DNA of 64,000 nt from NCBI RefSeq assembly GCF_000208865.1, contig NC_018397.1:5113748-5177747 (forward strand), in the 5' to 3' direction. Made by a program: the position numbers and the translations under genes. Shown here piece by piece: positions 1 through 13,000 of the stretch (position 1 is its first letter; every line of letters starts with the position of its first letter). The notes below the pieces were generated by a model that was not told where the DNA came from, searched no databases, and saw nothing but the letters and a program-made list of their open reading frames with translations. The DNA is from Neospora caninum Liverpool (taxonomy: Eukaryota > Apicomplexa > Conoidasida > Eucoccidiorida > Sarcocystidae).

Positions 1-538
1 TCGTAACAAGAGTGTGGGCGAGGCAACCTCTCTTCACACGCCGGCCGCCGGAGCGCCGATCTCCCACTTTTCTCACCTCCGTGCGAGCTCGCCTTCCGGA
101 AGGTGTGCATCCACGCTTTCACATGTACCCTGCTACAGAGGTGCGGCGGGCGCCTGCGAGTCGCCCTGTTGCTCTGTCATCGAGTCTCTTTTTCCTCTCC
201 CTCAGCGCGAGATACCCCAGAACAAGCAGGGCCGCACAACCGCGCGTTCCCAGACAGTGCCTTGTGGCGGCGAGCACTCAACCGATCGCGCGGGCGCTCC
301 AGCTGCACAGCGTTTCCCGGGGGGCCGAAACGGTCCAGGCTGTGGAAGTGAAAAAGGAAGTGATGGAGAGATTGACCGGGGTGGAAACGTGTTGCATGGC
401 CGAGGTGGCGACGCCGTGTCTCTACACTTTGCATCGAGGGAACGACGCGGTTCCTGTACGGGCGACACGCCTGCCGAACCGGTCTCAGACTCTTTGTCTC
501 TGCACTTTTCTTCCCATACACACTCTGGGGCCCGACAC

Positions 539-1975
539 ATGGCATTGGATGAGGAGAGAGGAGCTAGAGGACAGGGAACGGACATCCACGGACACCGCCG
601 GTTTCTCGTTGCCCTCGGCGGGTTGCCAGGGAGCGGGAAATCCACTTTGGGTCGGCGTCTGTCTGCTGAGATCAATCGATTATGGTCCGAAGGAAGAAGA
701 CAGTGGCAAGAAGAGCAAAGACGACACGCACTCACGCCGGATTCTGAGCGTCTCTCTTCCGCGGAGCGCTCCGCGGAGCCTTGGGTATCGGCAGGTCCAT
801 CAGATCTTGGACAAGAAGGAAATGGAGGGAGAGAAGATGCACACGTGACCGAACCGGAACCAGGGAAGGAAGGCACGGACGTCCCCATGCAATCCCGTGG
901 CTGTTCAACGCCTGAGCGGAAGTCCGTCGACGGAGACCTCGAAAGAACCAAGCAGGAGAACATGCAAGGCGTTTGTGTTGCCGTTGGCATGGACGGTTTT
1001 CACTTCACAAGGGCGCAACTGTCTCAGTAAGTTGCAGCATCGCACTGTCCCTGGGAGCGATCATGGGGGGACACATGCATCGGGCTGTCTATCGCGTTCT
1101 TTGGTGTCGTTCAAGGAAGATATTACGGAATGACACGACTACATATATATATATATATATATATATGCTGGTGGACAGGGACGTAGGTTGCAGTTTCGCT
1201 TTTCACATTTCCTTTTCTGTTCTCAGTGGGTGTCTCCTCTTGAGCTCTGCCTTTGCCGAACTCGACTTCCGTATCTTTCTGGGCGCCCCTGTGTTTTTGC
1301 TCCCGGCTTCGTCTCTCTTTTTGATCGCCATTCTCGTGCAGTTCTCTTCTTGACAGCTGTCCGTCTTCCTGGGGCGCTCTCGGCCTTGTCCTGGTCGGTG
1401 TCTCTCCGTTGTTTTTTTTGACATCTCTCGTCCTCTGTCTCCCCCTTTCCCTTCCTGCATGCGCCTCCCCTCCTTTCCTGCGAGCCGCTTTCCAAGCTCT
1501 CGCCGTCTGTCTTCCCCTGGACCCTGTCCACTTCCCTCTTTCTTGCAAATCGCTCGAGCTCTGCTGTACGCCTCTCTTCTTCATTTTTCCCGGCTCGCCT
1601 CAACCTATGCCCAGGTTCCCCGACCCTGCAGAAGCCTTCCGACGGCGAGGTGCCGCCTGGACCTTCGACATGCCTGCGTTCTGGTACACAAGAAAGCGCG
1701 CGAAGTGGTGCAACGCGCCTTTCGTTCCTGGGACGCCTCAGGGGTTTCCACGTCGAATACGGCGCTAATATTGGAAGACAACATCTCAGTTCCTGTATCT
1801 CGTAGAAAGGGTTTTGCACGCCACCAGAAACCGTTTACACGGCGGCTTTGTGCCATGGCCCTTCGGCGTTCCAGCATTTCCCAGGCCGATCCGACTTTAA
1901 TCCTCTCGCAGCGCAGTGGCTCTGTGTGAGCCCAGCGAGATGTGGAGAGACAGTGCTGAGGCTGCTTTTCAAAAA

Positions 1976-2006
<31 letters not shown>

Positions 2007-3820
2007 CTGTGCAATTGGTTCCGACTCGAGTCTGTTTGATGCGTGCGCTGCTGGAACACTTTGCGTATACGTAACCTCACATGCGAGGGTTGGTCGTATC
2101 TGCGTATGTTGTGTATCCGTGCACGTAAAACATTCCCACGCGCCCAGTCAAAGACCGTCTGCGCCAGCACATGTGCAAACCGCTTACACCCAGATAGGGT
2201 AAGGGGAAATTCGCTTGTGCATTTATACGTCCATATATGCACGTATATATATATATATATATATATCGGTCGATTTCCGTGGATCTGAGTATGTGTTGTC
2301 ATCCACTGGGCACGGCATGCATCCTACAGAGACAGGGGTGTTTTGTGTTTTGTCTTGTCAGGCGCACTCTGCATGACGTGAAATACCGCCCGGATCGGAG
2401 TATCCCGTTTCCCACCTTTGACCACTCTACGAAGGCGAGTGTCTTCTCGTCAGCAGGTTGGGGGTCCTCAGCTGTCGCGTCCGCGAGTGTTCAGTCCCTC
2501 CTTTTTTTTTTCTCTTGCTGTGCATTCGTCCCGGCTGCCTCGGAGTCTGTATCTGATAGGCGCACGGTTTTCCTGTAAAAATATCCGACCTTTGCTCTCG
2601 CTGCACTGGGCACGTCTGGGTGTGTTTAGGACCCGGTCCCTGGAGGCTGCGTAATCTCGCCGGAGACAAGAATCGTCATTGTCGAAGGTCTGTACCTGTG
2701 TTTATCGGAAGCGGGAGACCAAGGAGAAGCGACAGCGTCGATGGAGAGGCCGAGGCGAGAGTGGTTCAATCACGATGACAGCCTCTTTGACGTCCTGCTG
2801 TTTCTCCATACTCCTCTGTAAGCAAGGAAAGTCTCGGTCCTTTTCCGTGCTTTGCGCCGCTTCCTTCGCCGCTTCTCTCGGGAGAACGAGGCGCCTCTAC
2901 ACGAAGTCAGTCGTCGACGTCGGCTAAAAATTGTGCCTTTGTTGGAAAACGTTTGGCGTTGCAGCTCGGCCCGCACTGATGCACGCACATGTTGTTCGTT
3001 CTCCGAGTCTCTCGACTGTTCGGTTCCCTCTCCGGCGCCGGTGACTTCCGAGCGTGGGTTCTTTCCCTGTGGAATCTTCTGGTGCTTTCCAGGGACGAAG
3101 TGGTCAGGCGCGTGATACAGAGACACGTGGCGTCAGGGATATGCGAGACAGAGTCACAGGCAAGAGAGCGGTAAGAGAACAAAGGGACGGGAAAGGTCCT
3201 GACCCCACAACAGGCCACTGCTGTCTCTCTGCTTCCCACAACCAGATGCCACCAGAGCACGCGCCGTTTCACAGGGACGGACCTTCTTTGCCAGTTTCCT
3301 TTACGTACTCGGAGACCAAAGTGCAAGTGTGCAACGCGTCAGACAAAGTCGTGGCTGAAATGGGAGAAGGGAAAACCTGAGACAGGGAACAAGAGACACA
3401 GTGCAGATGGAACAATGCCCCTTTAGAAAGGTGTCTAGTGCGGACGTCTCTTTGCGGTCTTAGCGCCGAGTCGGGTTCTCGATTCGAAACCAAAACTTCG
3501 AGCGTGCCTTCGTGGATACACACTCTCTTTGTTCCGACTCGTTCCACTCTCCAGTGCCTGCGTCGTTTGTTTGAAAACCTTTGCTGTGACTTTTCCGCGG
3601 CTGCACTCGAGTGCGTGGAGGTGCCCCAGGCCCCTTCTATGCCGCGTGCTGTTTCCTCTCTTTGCGCCTCGCCTGACAGTGTTTCATGGTTGTGCACCTG
3701 CCGGAGGGCTTCTCTCCTTTGTTTCTTCGCAGGTGGACTGGCAGCGATGCTGTGAACGCAGCCTTCATTCTGAGTCACGTGGACACTGCGCATTTGAATG
3801 CGGTAATTACCCATGAATAA
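539..3820 (+). CDS. P-loop kinase, phosphoribulokinase/uridine kinase superfamily (YFH7-like), 6 exons
   Basis: Proposed exons are 539-1026, 1615-1683, 2362-2434, 2630-2817, 3093-3170 and 3733-3820, giving 327 residues; all junction phases agree. Residues 27-36 hold a Walker A loop (GGLPGSGKST). MDGFHFTRAQLS lies at 151-162, then FPDPAEA and RRRGAAWTFD (164-181), FDHSTKDPVPG (205-215) and the Walker B-like strand RIVIVEGLYL (from 224). RHVASGI and a final NAAFILSH block follow. This order (DGFH, RRRG..WTFD, FDH..KDPV, IVIVEG) is the one known from fungal YFH7 and related kinases that phosphorylate a small hydroxyl metabolite. The substrate cannot be read from the sequence. The start is the first ATG in a frame that is open from the window edge, so an upstream exon is possible. 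Intron 3 uses a GC donor (GCGAGT). TAA is at 3818-3820. Confidence 0.82.
1142..1166. repeat. (TA)n microsatellite in intron 1 of the kinase gene
   Basis: A pure TA run of about 25 bases inside intron 1 (1027-1614). Similar runs lie in intron 2 at 1979-2006 and 2243-2266. Confidence 0.9.
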
Positions 3821-5709
3821 GCTTGCTTCCTCACACAGGAATTACAAATGTTTGCGCGCATACTCGAAGATGTGCGTTTTAGTGTAGCTACATACATGTA
3901 CACACATAAAAGGTTGCACCTTCCAGTGTCACGCGCTTGAACCCTCAAAGCTCGGCAAGAGACGGGACATATGCACACGCTTCGACGCACTACCGTGTCA
4001 ACTGTTTCTGTTCGTGGAAGAGCCAGTGTCTGAAGGGCGCGTCACTGCCAAGTCTCTTGTGTCAGTTCGATTCCAAAAACCTTCATTCCGACGCACGCTG
4101 GTCTAGATATCGACGAATGTCCGAAGTTTTCGGCCAGAGACGCACCTGAACCGAATACGCGCACAGACGCGCATCTGTAACCGGATATTCGCGTGCATCA
4201 GCAGACACGCGACGCTTTGTACAGGTGCCTGTTCATTTCAGTGTATTTGTGTTTGCTGTTGTCGTTTGATGGTCTTCCGTACGAGTCCGTACATGCTTTT
4301 GAAGTTCTGCTCCTTGTAGGATGCGGGGTGGCAGCATTTGGGTGGGGCATCCGACTTGTAGCAGGACTCCCGTACAAACAGGTTTATTCCGTGTTCCTGT
4401 GTTCTAAATTCGCTTGTGTCGGCTCGTTCAAACGCGTGTGTGCCCGGCTACGAGCGGAGCATCGAGGACGTGTAAAAAAACTGTTGTGTCTTCTTAATGA
4501 AGCGAAGGACAGGATCAAGAGAAATGTTAGGACCTGTTCTAGGAAATACAGTCATTAAAATCGTTTCAAGAGGAGCAAATTTCTGCTTCGAAAAAACTGC
4601 GGACTCGCACTTTATGCCTCTCGCGAAGAAATGGAGAGAACGGAGAGTGAACCGCTCTTCGCGGGCCGTCAGAACACCTGGGATTTGGTCGGAACTTGTT
4701 CGACATCAAAAACCCTCAGTCGCCAAACTGCAGAATGATACCAAAAAACCTCAACGGAGCGATGAAAACACTTGTTACGAGTGACTGGATTGCATATTTT
4801 CAGCTTGCTGATCAGAACGACACATACAACCGCAAAAAGTAATTGAAGAACAATTACGCCCGTCCTAAACGCGTAAAGTAATGGGTTGGGTCTGTGCACC
4901 CGTTCAGATTTAGGACAGAGCGAGAACCAGAAGGACGTAGCCTGTTGACATGTGGTGGCCTCTTAATTGAACACCAAGGGGTCGAGTGAACGGTGGAGAC
5001 GCCCTAGAGAGACACCACGAGCGCGAACTCAAATCAACCGCCTGCTCGATTCGAGGAAGCAAAAAGCAGTGACGGTTTACCTTTCCATGCATTGTTCTTC
5101 TTCTCTTGCAGTGCAGCCATGCATCACAATAACTGTACTCGAACTGTCTTAGCTACCGAGGTGATCCTGACTCGTTGCGCAGGTTTCTATCCCACTCTGC
5201 ACAGATCTCGCAAACGGACATGATCACGGGTGTCTGACTATTTTCTCCCCGGAAGAAAGTCGCCACAGCTAGAACTGTACGCCAACTTGGATATGCAGGC
5301 AGGACGCAAAATAGAACCCTGTCCCAAGTCGAGGAACCTTGTGGCGGGAAACGTATCATCGGCGTGGTAGCTTTACGTTCAAATTCACACATGGCGCACG
5401 ATAGAAAGTGGGAAACGGGACACTTTACACCTATAGAACAAAGCGAGTTTCCCGAAGTAGCAAGTGGCACGGTCCCGGAACATCGTGAACAATTTTGGCG
5501 CGTCTGCGGCTCTGGAGCTCGTCGACTGCAGCGTCTCTTCTGCCGTTACCGTCGGTGCGATAGCCTGTTTTCACACAGAATTTCCCGGTAAAGCTGTGGG
5601 GATTTTCTTTCATTACCGGCTGGCTCCTGTGAATCATCTTTTTCGTACCTCGATTTCGTCCGTGTTTTGGCACCGCCCGCTGTCTTCTTAAACGCCGCTG
5701 TCCAGGACC
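3821..5709. other. Intergenic region, no supported gene
   Basis: This holds the 3' flank of the kinase gene and the 5' flank of the small secreted-protein gene. A 121-codon open frame at 4193-4558 (+) has two hydrophobic stretches, but its length is within chance expectation and it lacks splice or family support. Nothing else stands out. Confidence 0.55.
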
Positions 5710-6620
5710 ATGGCTTGGCCAGCGCCTGCACGCTGGTGGCTCTTCAGCGTGGCACTTGTAGCTGCCACGTGTTGGGTTTTGTCTGTCAGTGTTTCTGCGG
5801 CTACAGTGAATTCAGGTGAGCTTAGGTTTAAAACAGGGGTCGATATGCACGTTTGTTATCCATACGAATGCTGACTCAGCGGCACCGTACATGTGGACGG
5901 TTGTATGATTGTGAGTCACGGATTCCCCAGGACGCATCCCAGAAAAGTACGCCCCCTGCCTTTCTTCACGGCAAAACGGGGATTGTTTCAGTGGGAGCGG
6001 GGCTGCGTTAGTGGGCTATGAAGGTGTAGAGGGTCCGCCCGTCGTGTGGGCCGTTTTGCATGCCCGATGGTTTTTGCTTCAGTTCCTGTGAAGCTGTCAC
6101 GCAGTTTGAAGTTCGATGTTGGCGTCCTGTTGATGTCAGTTTCATTAGGTTTGCTTGGCACGGGTGCCACCGTGGAAGAGTCTGCCGTTCAAGCGGTCCG
6201 ACAGTATCTTTTCCAGAACAACAACGGAAGCCTCGACCGCCTTTCTCGCGTTAAAGTCAAGTGCCGTTCGAAGGCAAACTGTCAGGTTCGTGCAGGCGTA
6301 CACACAGATCAGTGACGAGGATGACAACGCAGTAACGGCATGCAGGCATGCAGTATCGTGATCCGTACCACTCAGGTCCGATACATCACAGGGCGGGATG
6401 ACCGGACTAGCAGAAAGGACTCTGTACAGCCAACATGTACGATGATGGCCCGACCAAGTGAGAGCTGGTCGACACACGGGAGCACGACAGCCAGTTCAGT
6501 CCTCTGGACGTGCGTACGCTCAAGGATTTCGCCAATATGGTTCAAAGCCTCCGATGGAGGATATTGCACTGGCAGGCTTGGTGCCGTTCGCAGTTGAAGC
6601 AGGAGCAAAGTTCTGCGTGA
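5710..6620 (+). CDS. Small predicted secreted protein, unknown family, 3 exons
   Basis: Proposed exons are 5710-5815, 6149-6285 and 6495-6620, about 122 residues. The first exon encodes an N-terminal signal peptide: basic/aromatic MAWPAPARWW, then a long hydrophobic core (LFSVALVAATCWVLSVSVS) and small residues at the likely cleavage site. The donor at 5816 (GTGAGC) and the acceptor before 6149 join in phase. Exon 2 encodes a polar helical stretch and the pair KCRSKANCQ with two cysteines. Exon 3 encodes a basic, Trp-rich helix (SLRWRILHWQAWCRSQLKQ) and TGA at 6618-6620. Its acceptor has a poor pyrimidine tract, so an alternative is read-through of the exon 2 frame to a stop at 6313-6315 (about 90 residues). 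I do not recognise the family. A secretory destination (surface, dense granule or similar) is inferred only from the signal peptide. Confidence 0.5.
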
Positions 6621-9600
6621 CGCTTCTTAGAGGGTGACGGGGGAGAGGGCAACTCCATGGAGAGAGCCGCAGGCTGGCGCTACTTCCGCTACACTGGGAC
6701 GTTGTGTGATAATTGGTCCGCTCCCTCTGCAAAGGAGATAGAGTTCATCTCATGAGTCCTCAGGCGCCTCTCGTCACGGAACGATTTGCGTTCCCGGCGC
6801 CTCTCGTCACGGAACGATTTGTGTTCCCTTGGAGAGGGGTGTGTTCAGTTCCGTCGTTCTGACTCTTTTTCGACGTGCTATAAAAATCGTGATTTGCCCC
6901 ATTCCATCACACTGTTCGGTACGTCGTCGCTGCTGTGTAACATCTGGGTGTACAAGTACATTCAGCAGGGGGTTTCCGGGCATTCTGTGGAGAAGTTTGG
7001 CCTGGTGCCCTGCATACGCGTGGAAGGAACTCCATCATTCAGACTGTGTCATTGCGGTATGCGGGGGCGTCCTCGAAAAGGATTAGTAGCTAGCGTTTGT
7101 CCTGACACGCTTTTCCCCGGGGAAAGAAGTGGTTCGTGTTATGCTACAGCAGCTGAGGGATACTTTACGGAGCCTACTTCTTAGTTTCCCGAGAGTCTTC
7201 ATGCTAGCCACAGGGGACGACGCAACGGTCAGCTAAGCGCTGCGTGGTGGTATGAGGGGGCGGCAGGGTTGTGTGGCGTCCACTCGCAAATGCGAAGCTC
7301 CTGGAGCCTATGGAAGCAACCGAGGCGCCCCCAATGCGTGCAAGGAAGAAGCAGTACAGTGTGTTACAGTCCCACCCGAACGATTCGATGGTCATACACT
7401 CTGTTCGCATTGAAGTCACTGTCTCGGAGAGAATGCGTGACGACGCAAAATAAAACCAACGTGCCACCTTGATCATATATGTCAAGAAATCGAATCGTTT
7501 TCTTGTCTCTTCGACAAAGACGAAAGTAGTGTAGCAGGAATACTTTCTGGAAAAGACACAAGTGAGGCGCGTTCGCTGGTACCTGGTGGACCACCCAAGC
7601 TCGCGTGCTTCTTCCAAGGAATCAGAGAAGCGAAAACGGCGGGGTCGCTGCCCTATAAAGTCCTGTTCTATCCGTAGCCATTGCTTCCGTAATTTTGCCG
7701 CCTGGGACATACGCATGTGGACGCTCTTCCGGTTGACTAACTTTGACTAAGCCAGATGTTCCACTGCCGCTGACCGTTAGAAATCTACGCTTTCCATCTC
7801 AAGATCTGTCTGCTTACCTTCAGAACACACGTATTTTCGAGTCAGCGTGTGACAACGCCTATAATTAGCTCCACCTCCAGACGGTCCAACATACAGGGAA
7901 AGAGGGAAGGAAACAAGACATCAAATGCGCATCAAGAAACCATGAAGACAGTTGCATACACTGCACTCGCCAGCTCGCCTTTATCCGTGTGACGAGCTTT
8001 TGCCAGCTTTTGGAATACAAACCTGAGGGCTAAACCGGACGCATACTGGAGAACACGTTTGCTGGAATAATCTTGCCGAACAGCACTCGTGCCTTCGCTC
8101 TCAAAGCCATCCTTTCTGATGTTCGGACCCGTGCGCGTCAGGTGCTTCCGGTTCACACAACCCACGGAACGAACAAAAGTATCCATACAGACAAGTTCTT
8201 TTGCCGCCGGTCACACCCCACCCTTCCCGTCAGTACAGCGCTGTCGTTGCAGATGGGATTATTTTATGTTAACAGATTACTTTAAGCTAAACGTCACTGG
8301 TTTTCGATGTCCTTGCCAAGAGAGACCGAAAGCTGGAACTCACGGCGAGACAGCAGCTGGACCGAACACACCCGTTGAAATCTTTCCTCGTAACAGGAAC
8401 TAGATGGTCCCTCGCTACTTCTCCACGATGTCTGATGGCTGAGGAGTTGAATCGTTTCGCCTTAGGACTCGCCACAGAAACGGAGTTCTTCGAATAAAAC
8501 TATCTTTGACTCCGATAAGGCTTCACATGCGTACCACAGAAACCGACCAGCAAGCGCGCTCGTGGGTTGTGCATGCAGCCACGGATTGACTTGACCTGCG
8601 CTTTCAGCCCTCGGAAAACCAGACATAGACTGGCTGCAAACTTTCTCTGCATGTCTCGAAAATTATCACCGAAAAAAGGTGGCACCAGCTTCTTGTTTCA
8701 CTTTTCAAATGCAGGAGAAAGGAATCAGATGGTTTCACCGACAAGTAGAGCACTGTGACGTAGACGACCCCCCTTCCAAGGTCCCTTCTTCCCGGATCAA
8801 GACGAGGATCACTCGGTGTGCTATTTCAGTATAAAGTGAATATGTATCCCGTTTTTTCGATCTCTACGCATTTTGCTCTCTCAACTGTGTAAAGGAGGTT
8901 GGAATCTCGATGGTCACATTCCCGGTTGCTCCGTTTTTTGGTTCCTTGGCGATCGGGTGCACGGAAGTCCCTGTTCTGGTCTCTAAAGTGTGGAATGCAG
9001 CTTGTCAACAGGCGGATTCTCACCGTCGTCCTTGATTCTTGCCTCCCAGTTTCTGGTGTTTCGTCAACTTTTCCAGTTGTCAAGTGTGCTCTCTTTCCTT
9101 CACAAAGAAGGCGTGGGTGTGTGCCCTCATTTGTCGGTTGTTTTCGTAAGTCACTGTTTGTTGGGATCGGGAAAGGGCGTGCAGCTTGCCCATCGCCCCA
9201 AAGAGGAAAGGAGCGCGACGGAAGAGAGACAAAGCTGTCATTTCCCGTACCTCTTTGATGGAGGCAACCAGCGACTTGCGGTGCTCACTGTGTTCTCCCC
9301 GGTTTCCTGGATGCACAACTTACCCCTTTTTCGTTTCTCGCCCTCTTAGCATAGGTTGCTGGGTACACACCCGCGAAAAGCACTGTTCGCCTCGGAGGCT
9401 CCCCGCATAGCTTCTTGTCTTTGTTTTTTGCCACTCTACACTTTCCTAGCCTCTGCGTTCTTTCTTTTTGTCGCTTTCTCAAATCCGTCCTGTCTCGCGC
9501 ACGACTCATCAGACCCCCTGGAGGTTTGTGCTGTAGAGCCTTCACAGGCAGCGACGGCTGGTGATGTGGAAAGGCCGCGAAGTTTGCGTCTCATTCTCCT

Positions 9601-10028
9601 CTGTTCTCTTTGAATGTATTTTTGCAAGGAAAGGAAGGTTAACCACCAGTTAAGCGCAACAGTGGTGTCTTTTTTCGTGTACTCGTCGCGTGTTGCGTCT
9701 CTGTTCGACCCGCGCGGTGCCACGTTTGCCCGATCCGTGGGCTTGTTCCGGTAGTTCCTTCCATCTGTCTCTCGATTTTGCCGTCTTTCGTCGTCTCCAA
9801 TCTGTCTCTCGGGCTCTCTTCCTTTCGGTGCTTCTCCCTCCTGTCCCTTCTCTCTAGAAAAGAGTTTCTTTCCATTCAATTGCGGCCTTCTCTCTCTCTG
9901 CCTCCTGGCCCCGCGCGTCCAGCGGATCTCGGAGTTTCCGTCTTCTTCTCGAGCCGGAGGCGACTGAGGAGTCGCATGGGTTCGTTCTCAGTTGCCGTTC
10001 TTCTGGAAGAGCCAGAAGAGAGCACAAG
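6621..10028. other. Intergenic region with pyrimidine-rich 5' flank of the large downstream gene
   Basis: No gene is supported. From about 9260 the + strand becomes strongly CT-rich up to the ATG at 10029, the usual look of a coccidian 5' UTR or promoter. A 170-codon minus-strand frame at 7204-7716 has no recognisable domain and is within chance length. Confidence 0.5.
6763..6828. repeat. Tandem duplication, 2 x 33 bp
   Basis: Two adjacent 33-base units (6763-6795 and 6796-6828), beginning GGCGCCTCTCG and ending GTTCCC, differ at a single base (C versus T). Confidence 0.95.
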
Positions 10029-13000
10029 ATGGCGAAGGAGAAGAAAGGAAACCGGCGAGAAAACAGACAAAACAAGTATGCAGGGAGAATCCACGATCAA
10101 AATGAACTTTGGGGGATACCCGAACCTCCTGCGAAGGAGGAAGAAGACGACGACGAAGAGGAACCGGACGTAACAGAGGAAGACAAAGCCGTTCGGCTCT
10201 TCGACTTTGATGCTCAAGGAAAGCGACGCTCCGACCGTGTCGTAGGTCCTCTCCTCGCGAGGCGCCCTGATGTGTCCTTCGAGTCGTCTTTCGACTGTTC
10301 TGCTTTCTCAACTTTCCTGTTCCTCTCCCGTTTGCTCGTGACCTTCATCTCCGGAAGTCTGTCCGTACCTAGAAAGAGACGTCATTCTGGCGCGGGCAGT
10401 CCAGGCTTCTCTCTCGGGCTGCATGCGTCCTCGCGCACATGCGCAGGTTTCCCACTGTGGCCTTCGCATCTCTTTTTCCTCACGCCTCTGTCCGTGTTCC
10501 TTCCAAAGTTGTCTACGTTGACACCCACATGCAGAGACACACATAGATATAGACGACCATACGGCCTTAGAGAGATAGATAGCTAGATAGATATCGATAT
10601 ATATAAATAAAATATATATAAATGTATATAAATATATATACATCTATATATATATATATATATAAATATATATATATATGAAGGTTGGGGCATGTGTACA
10701 CCACCTGGGTTTTTGCGGGTGTTCAGATCGGCACACCTCCGTGCTTGTCCGTCTGCATGGCAGTCTTTAAGTGTGCTTAGGAGAGTTTCGCGGGAGAGCC
10801 TAGAGACCGTTCGCCGATTTTTTCCCCTTTCTCTGCAGTACAAGGCAGGTTTCGGAGAGGACGAATGGACATCGACAGACACGACCACGTCGTCGGAATC
10901 GAGCACAACAACAACTGAATCAGAAGGCTCGGACGAAAGCTACGAATTCGACGATGAAGACTTTGCAGAGCTTCAAAAGGTACGCCTCGCGGCACACACG
11001 AACACAACACAAACGCAGAGAAAGACCGCAGGTGGGTAGTTTTCGACGTGCGCATCGATGTCTGACTCATATATATATATATATATATATATGTAGGTAG
11101 CTAGGTGTATTTGTAGATGTTGTTTTGAGCATATCGCCCCAGCAGTCGTCCCGGTATGCAAGTGTTATCCCCTCATCTGGTTCTTGCGCTTTCCCCGTGG
11201 TGCACTCGTGCTTGTCTCTTTCGTGCGCTTCCTCCGATCCTTGTTTTCCGCCTCAGCTGCGAAGGAACAACAGGCCGGGGGCGCCGATGGACCCGATGAG
11301 CCGACTGCGCATGTGGGAGAGTTCCTTCTTCATCAACTCCTTCATGAACCTCGAAAACAAACAGCAGTACTACTTCTATACAGTCACCTTCGGACACGTG
11401 AACCGGTGAGCCTCAAGTGCCAGAAGGCAGCGGATATGCCGCTGTTCGCGGTGATAACCTAAACGCCAAATTAGCCCGCCCGTCTATATGCACGTATATA
11501 TATATATATATATATATATACAAGCAGATGAATAAATAAATATAGGGTACGTCTCTTTGTGTATCCTTTCGTGTTTCTCGAATGTCCGCCGCGCACTTGT
11601 GGACGGAATGGCAGACCGTCTTTATCTCTAAATGTATCCTTCAAGTGCGTTTGTAGAACTATGATTGACGGCGTCAGAAAGAAGCCTGGAGAGGAACGCA
11701 GGCGTGCGACAAGAGCCAGGGAGCAGAAGACAGGCAGTCCCAAGCTTCCGTCTGCTTCCGACGCATTTCGTCCCCCGGCCCCCGGCGTTTCACGCTCCAG
11801 CTCCAGCGGTCCGTCTGTCTTTTTCCCGCGGTGTCGTCTCTCTCCTTCCTTTTCCGTTCCGCATTCTTTTTGTCTCTTCCTCTCCTTGTCGGTCGCTCTT
11901 TCGCCCTAGGTCTCGGCGAATCCAAGGCACTCTGCGTCGCCGCACTCTGTACACTCCAGGCTACCTGCTGCGTCCGGGCGAGTTCAAGCCCTTGAGTGCG
12001 CCGCTGGTCATCTGGCCGTTCAAAGTTTTCCTCTTGCCCTACAGCCAGCTGAAGTCGTTTTGCGTGACGATCGAGATGTGGAAGATCAACGAGTTGTCCT
12101 TCAACACGTTGTACGCCAGCGCCAAGCTGACGCTGCAAGAAATCGTCGACAGCGAGCAGGAGTTCCAGATCCTTCTCCGGCGGAAAATCGCAGGGAAAAA
12201 AAGAAGCTACGAGGTTCACAAAATGCGTGTAAGCCGCGGGCGCCTCGTAGAAGAATTCCGCGGTGTCTAAACACCCGATCCGAACGCCCTTCGGAGACTG
12301 TGGGGCCACCGCAGCGCTAACAACACATCCTGGAACAAGACTCAGCCTGCTAAATGAAAAGCGAAACGCTCTGGCGCAAGAGTCTTACCATGTGGAAATC
12401 ACCTGACCCACGCACGTCTTTACACATGCACGTGTGCTGCTCGATGCACGTATCTCTATAAAGGTAGAGATAGAGAGAGACAAAATCACACCTCATGCAC
12501 GAATGCAATGATATATGTGCATGTGAACGCACTTATATACGTATATATGCATATATGTGTGTACATAGGTGTCTGTTGGGAGGCGGAAGAGGCCGGGAGT
12601 CGGCGAGTGTCTTGCATGCTCCGTTCGCGTTGCGCAGGTAATGTCAGCTGTTTCCCCGCGGCGGCTTTGGATTTTTCTGCAGGTTTCGCTCATGCTCAGC
12701 GAGGTCTTCGACATCGATCTGTCCTTCGACAGCTGGTGGTTTCTCCCCGACAAAGCCATGCCGCAAAAGATCCGAGAAATTCCCAAGCAGCTTCTCTTCA
12801 GCGTCCCGGTCCGGGGCAGGTGCGTCGTGCACGGCTCAGCGCGGGGGTTGCCGTCAGCGGAAACATGCAAAAACGCGCCTCCGCTGATACGCAAGAAAAA
12901 AACAAAAAAACTGATTATATGCGCGCCTGTGCATGCAATTACGTGTACATATACATGTATGAATACATCGACCTATACGCGAATGTGTGTGTGTGTGGGT

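Noticed and set aside
1681..1800. Apparent 1-base frameshift in the kinase after FDMPAF, since the next frame reads a helical VHKKAREVVQRAF stretch
   Set aside because: Splicing at TTCTG/GTACAC (1683/1684) to 2362 restores a continuous family-like sequence in phase, so no frameshift is needed.
4193..4558. 121-codon + strand open frame with hydrophobic segments
   Set aside because: Length within chance, no family motif and no splice context; it lies in the flank of the kinase gene.
7204..7716. 170-codon minus-strand frame starting with ATG
   Set aside because: One or two frames of this length are expected by chance in 64 kb; the sequence shows no domain and no consistent composition.
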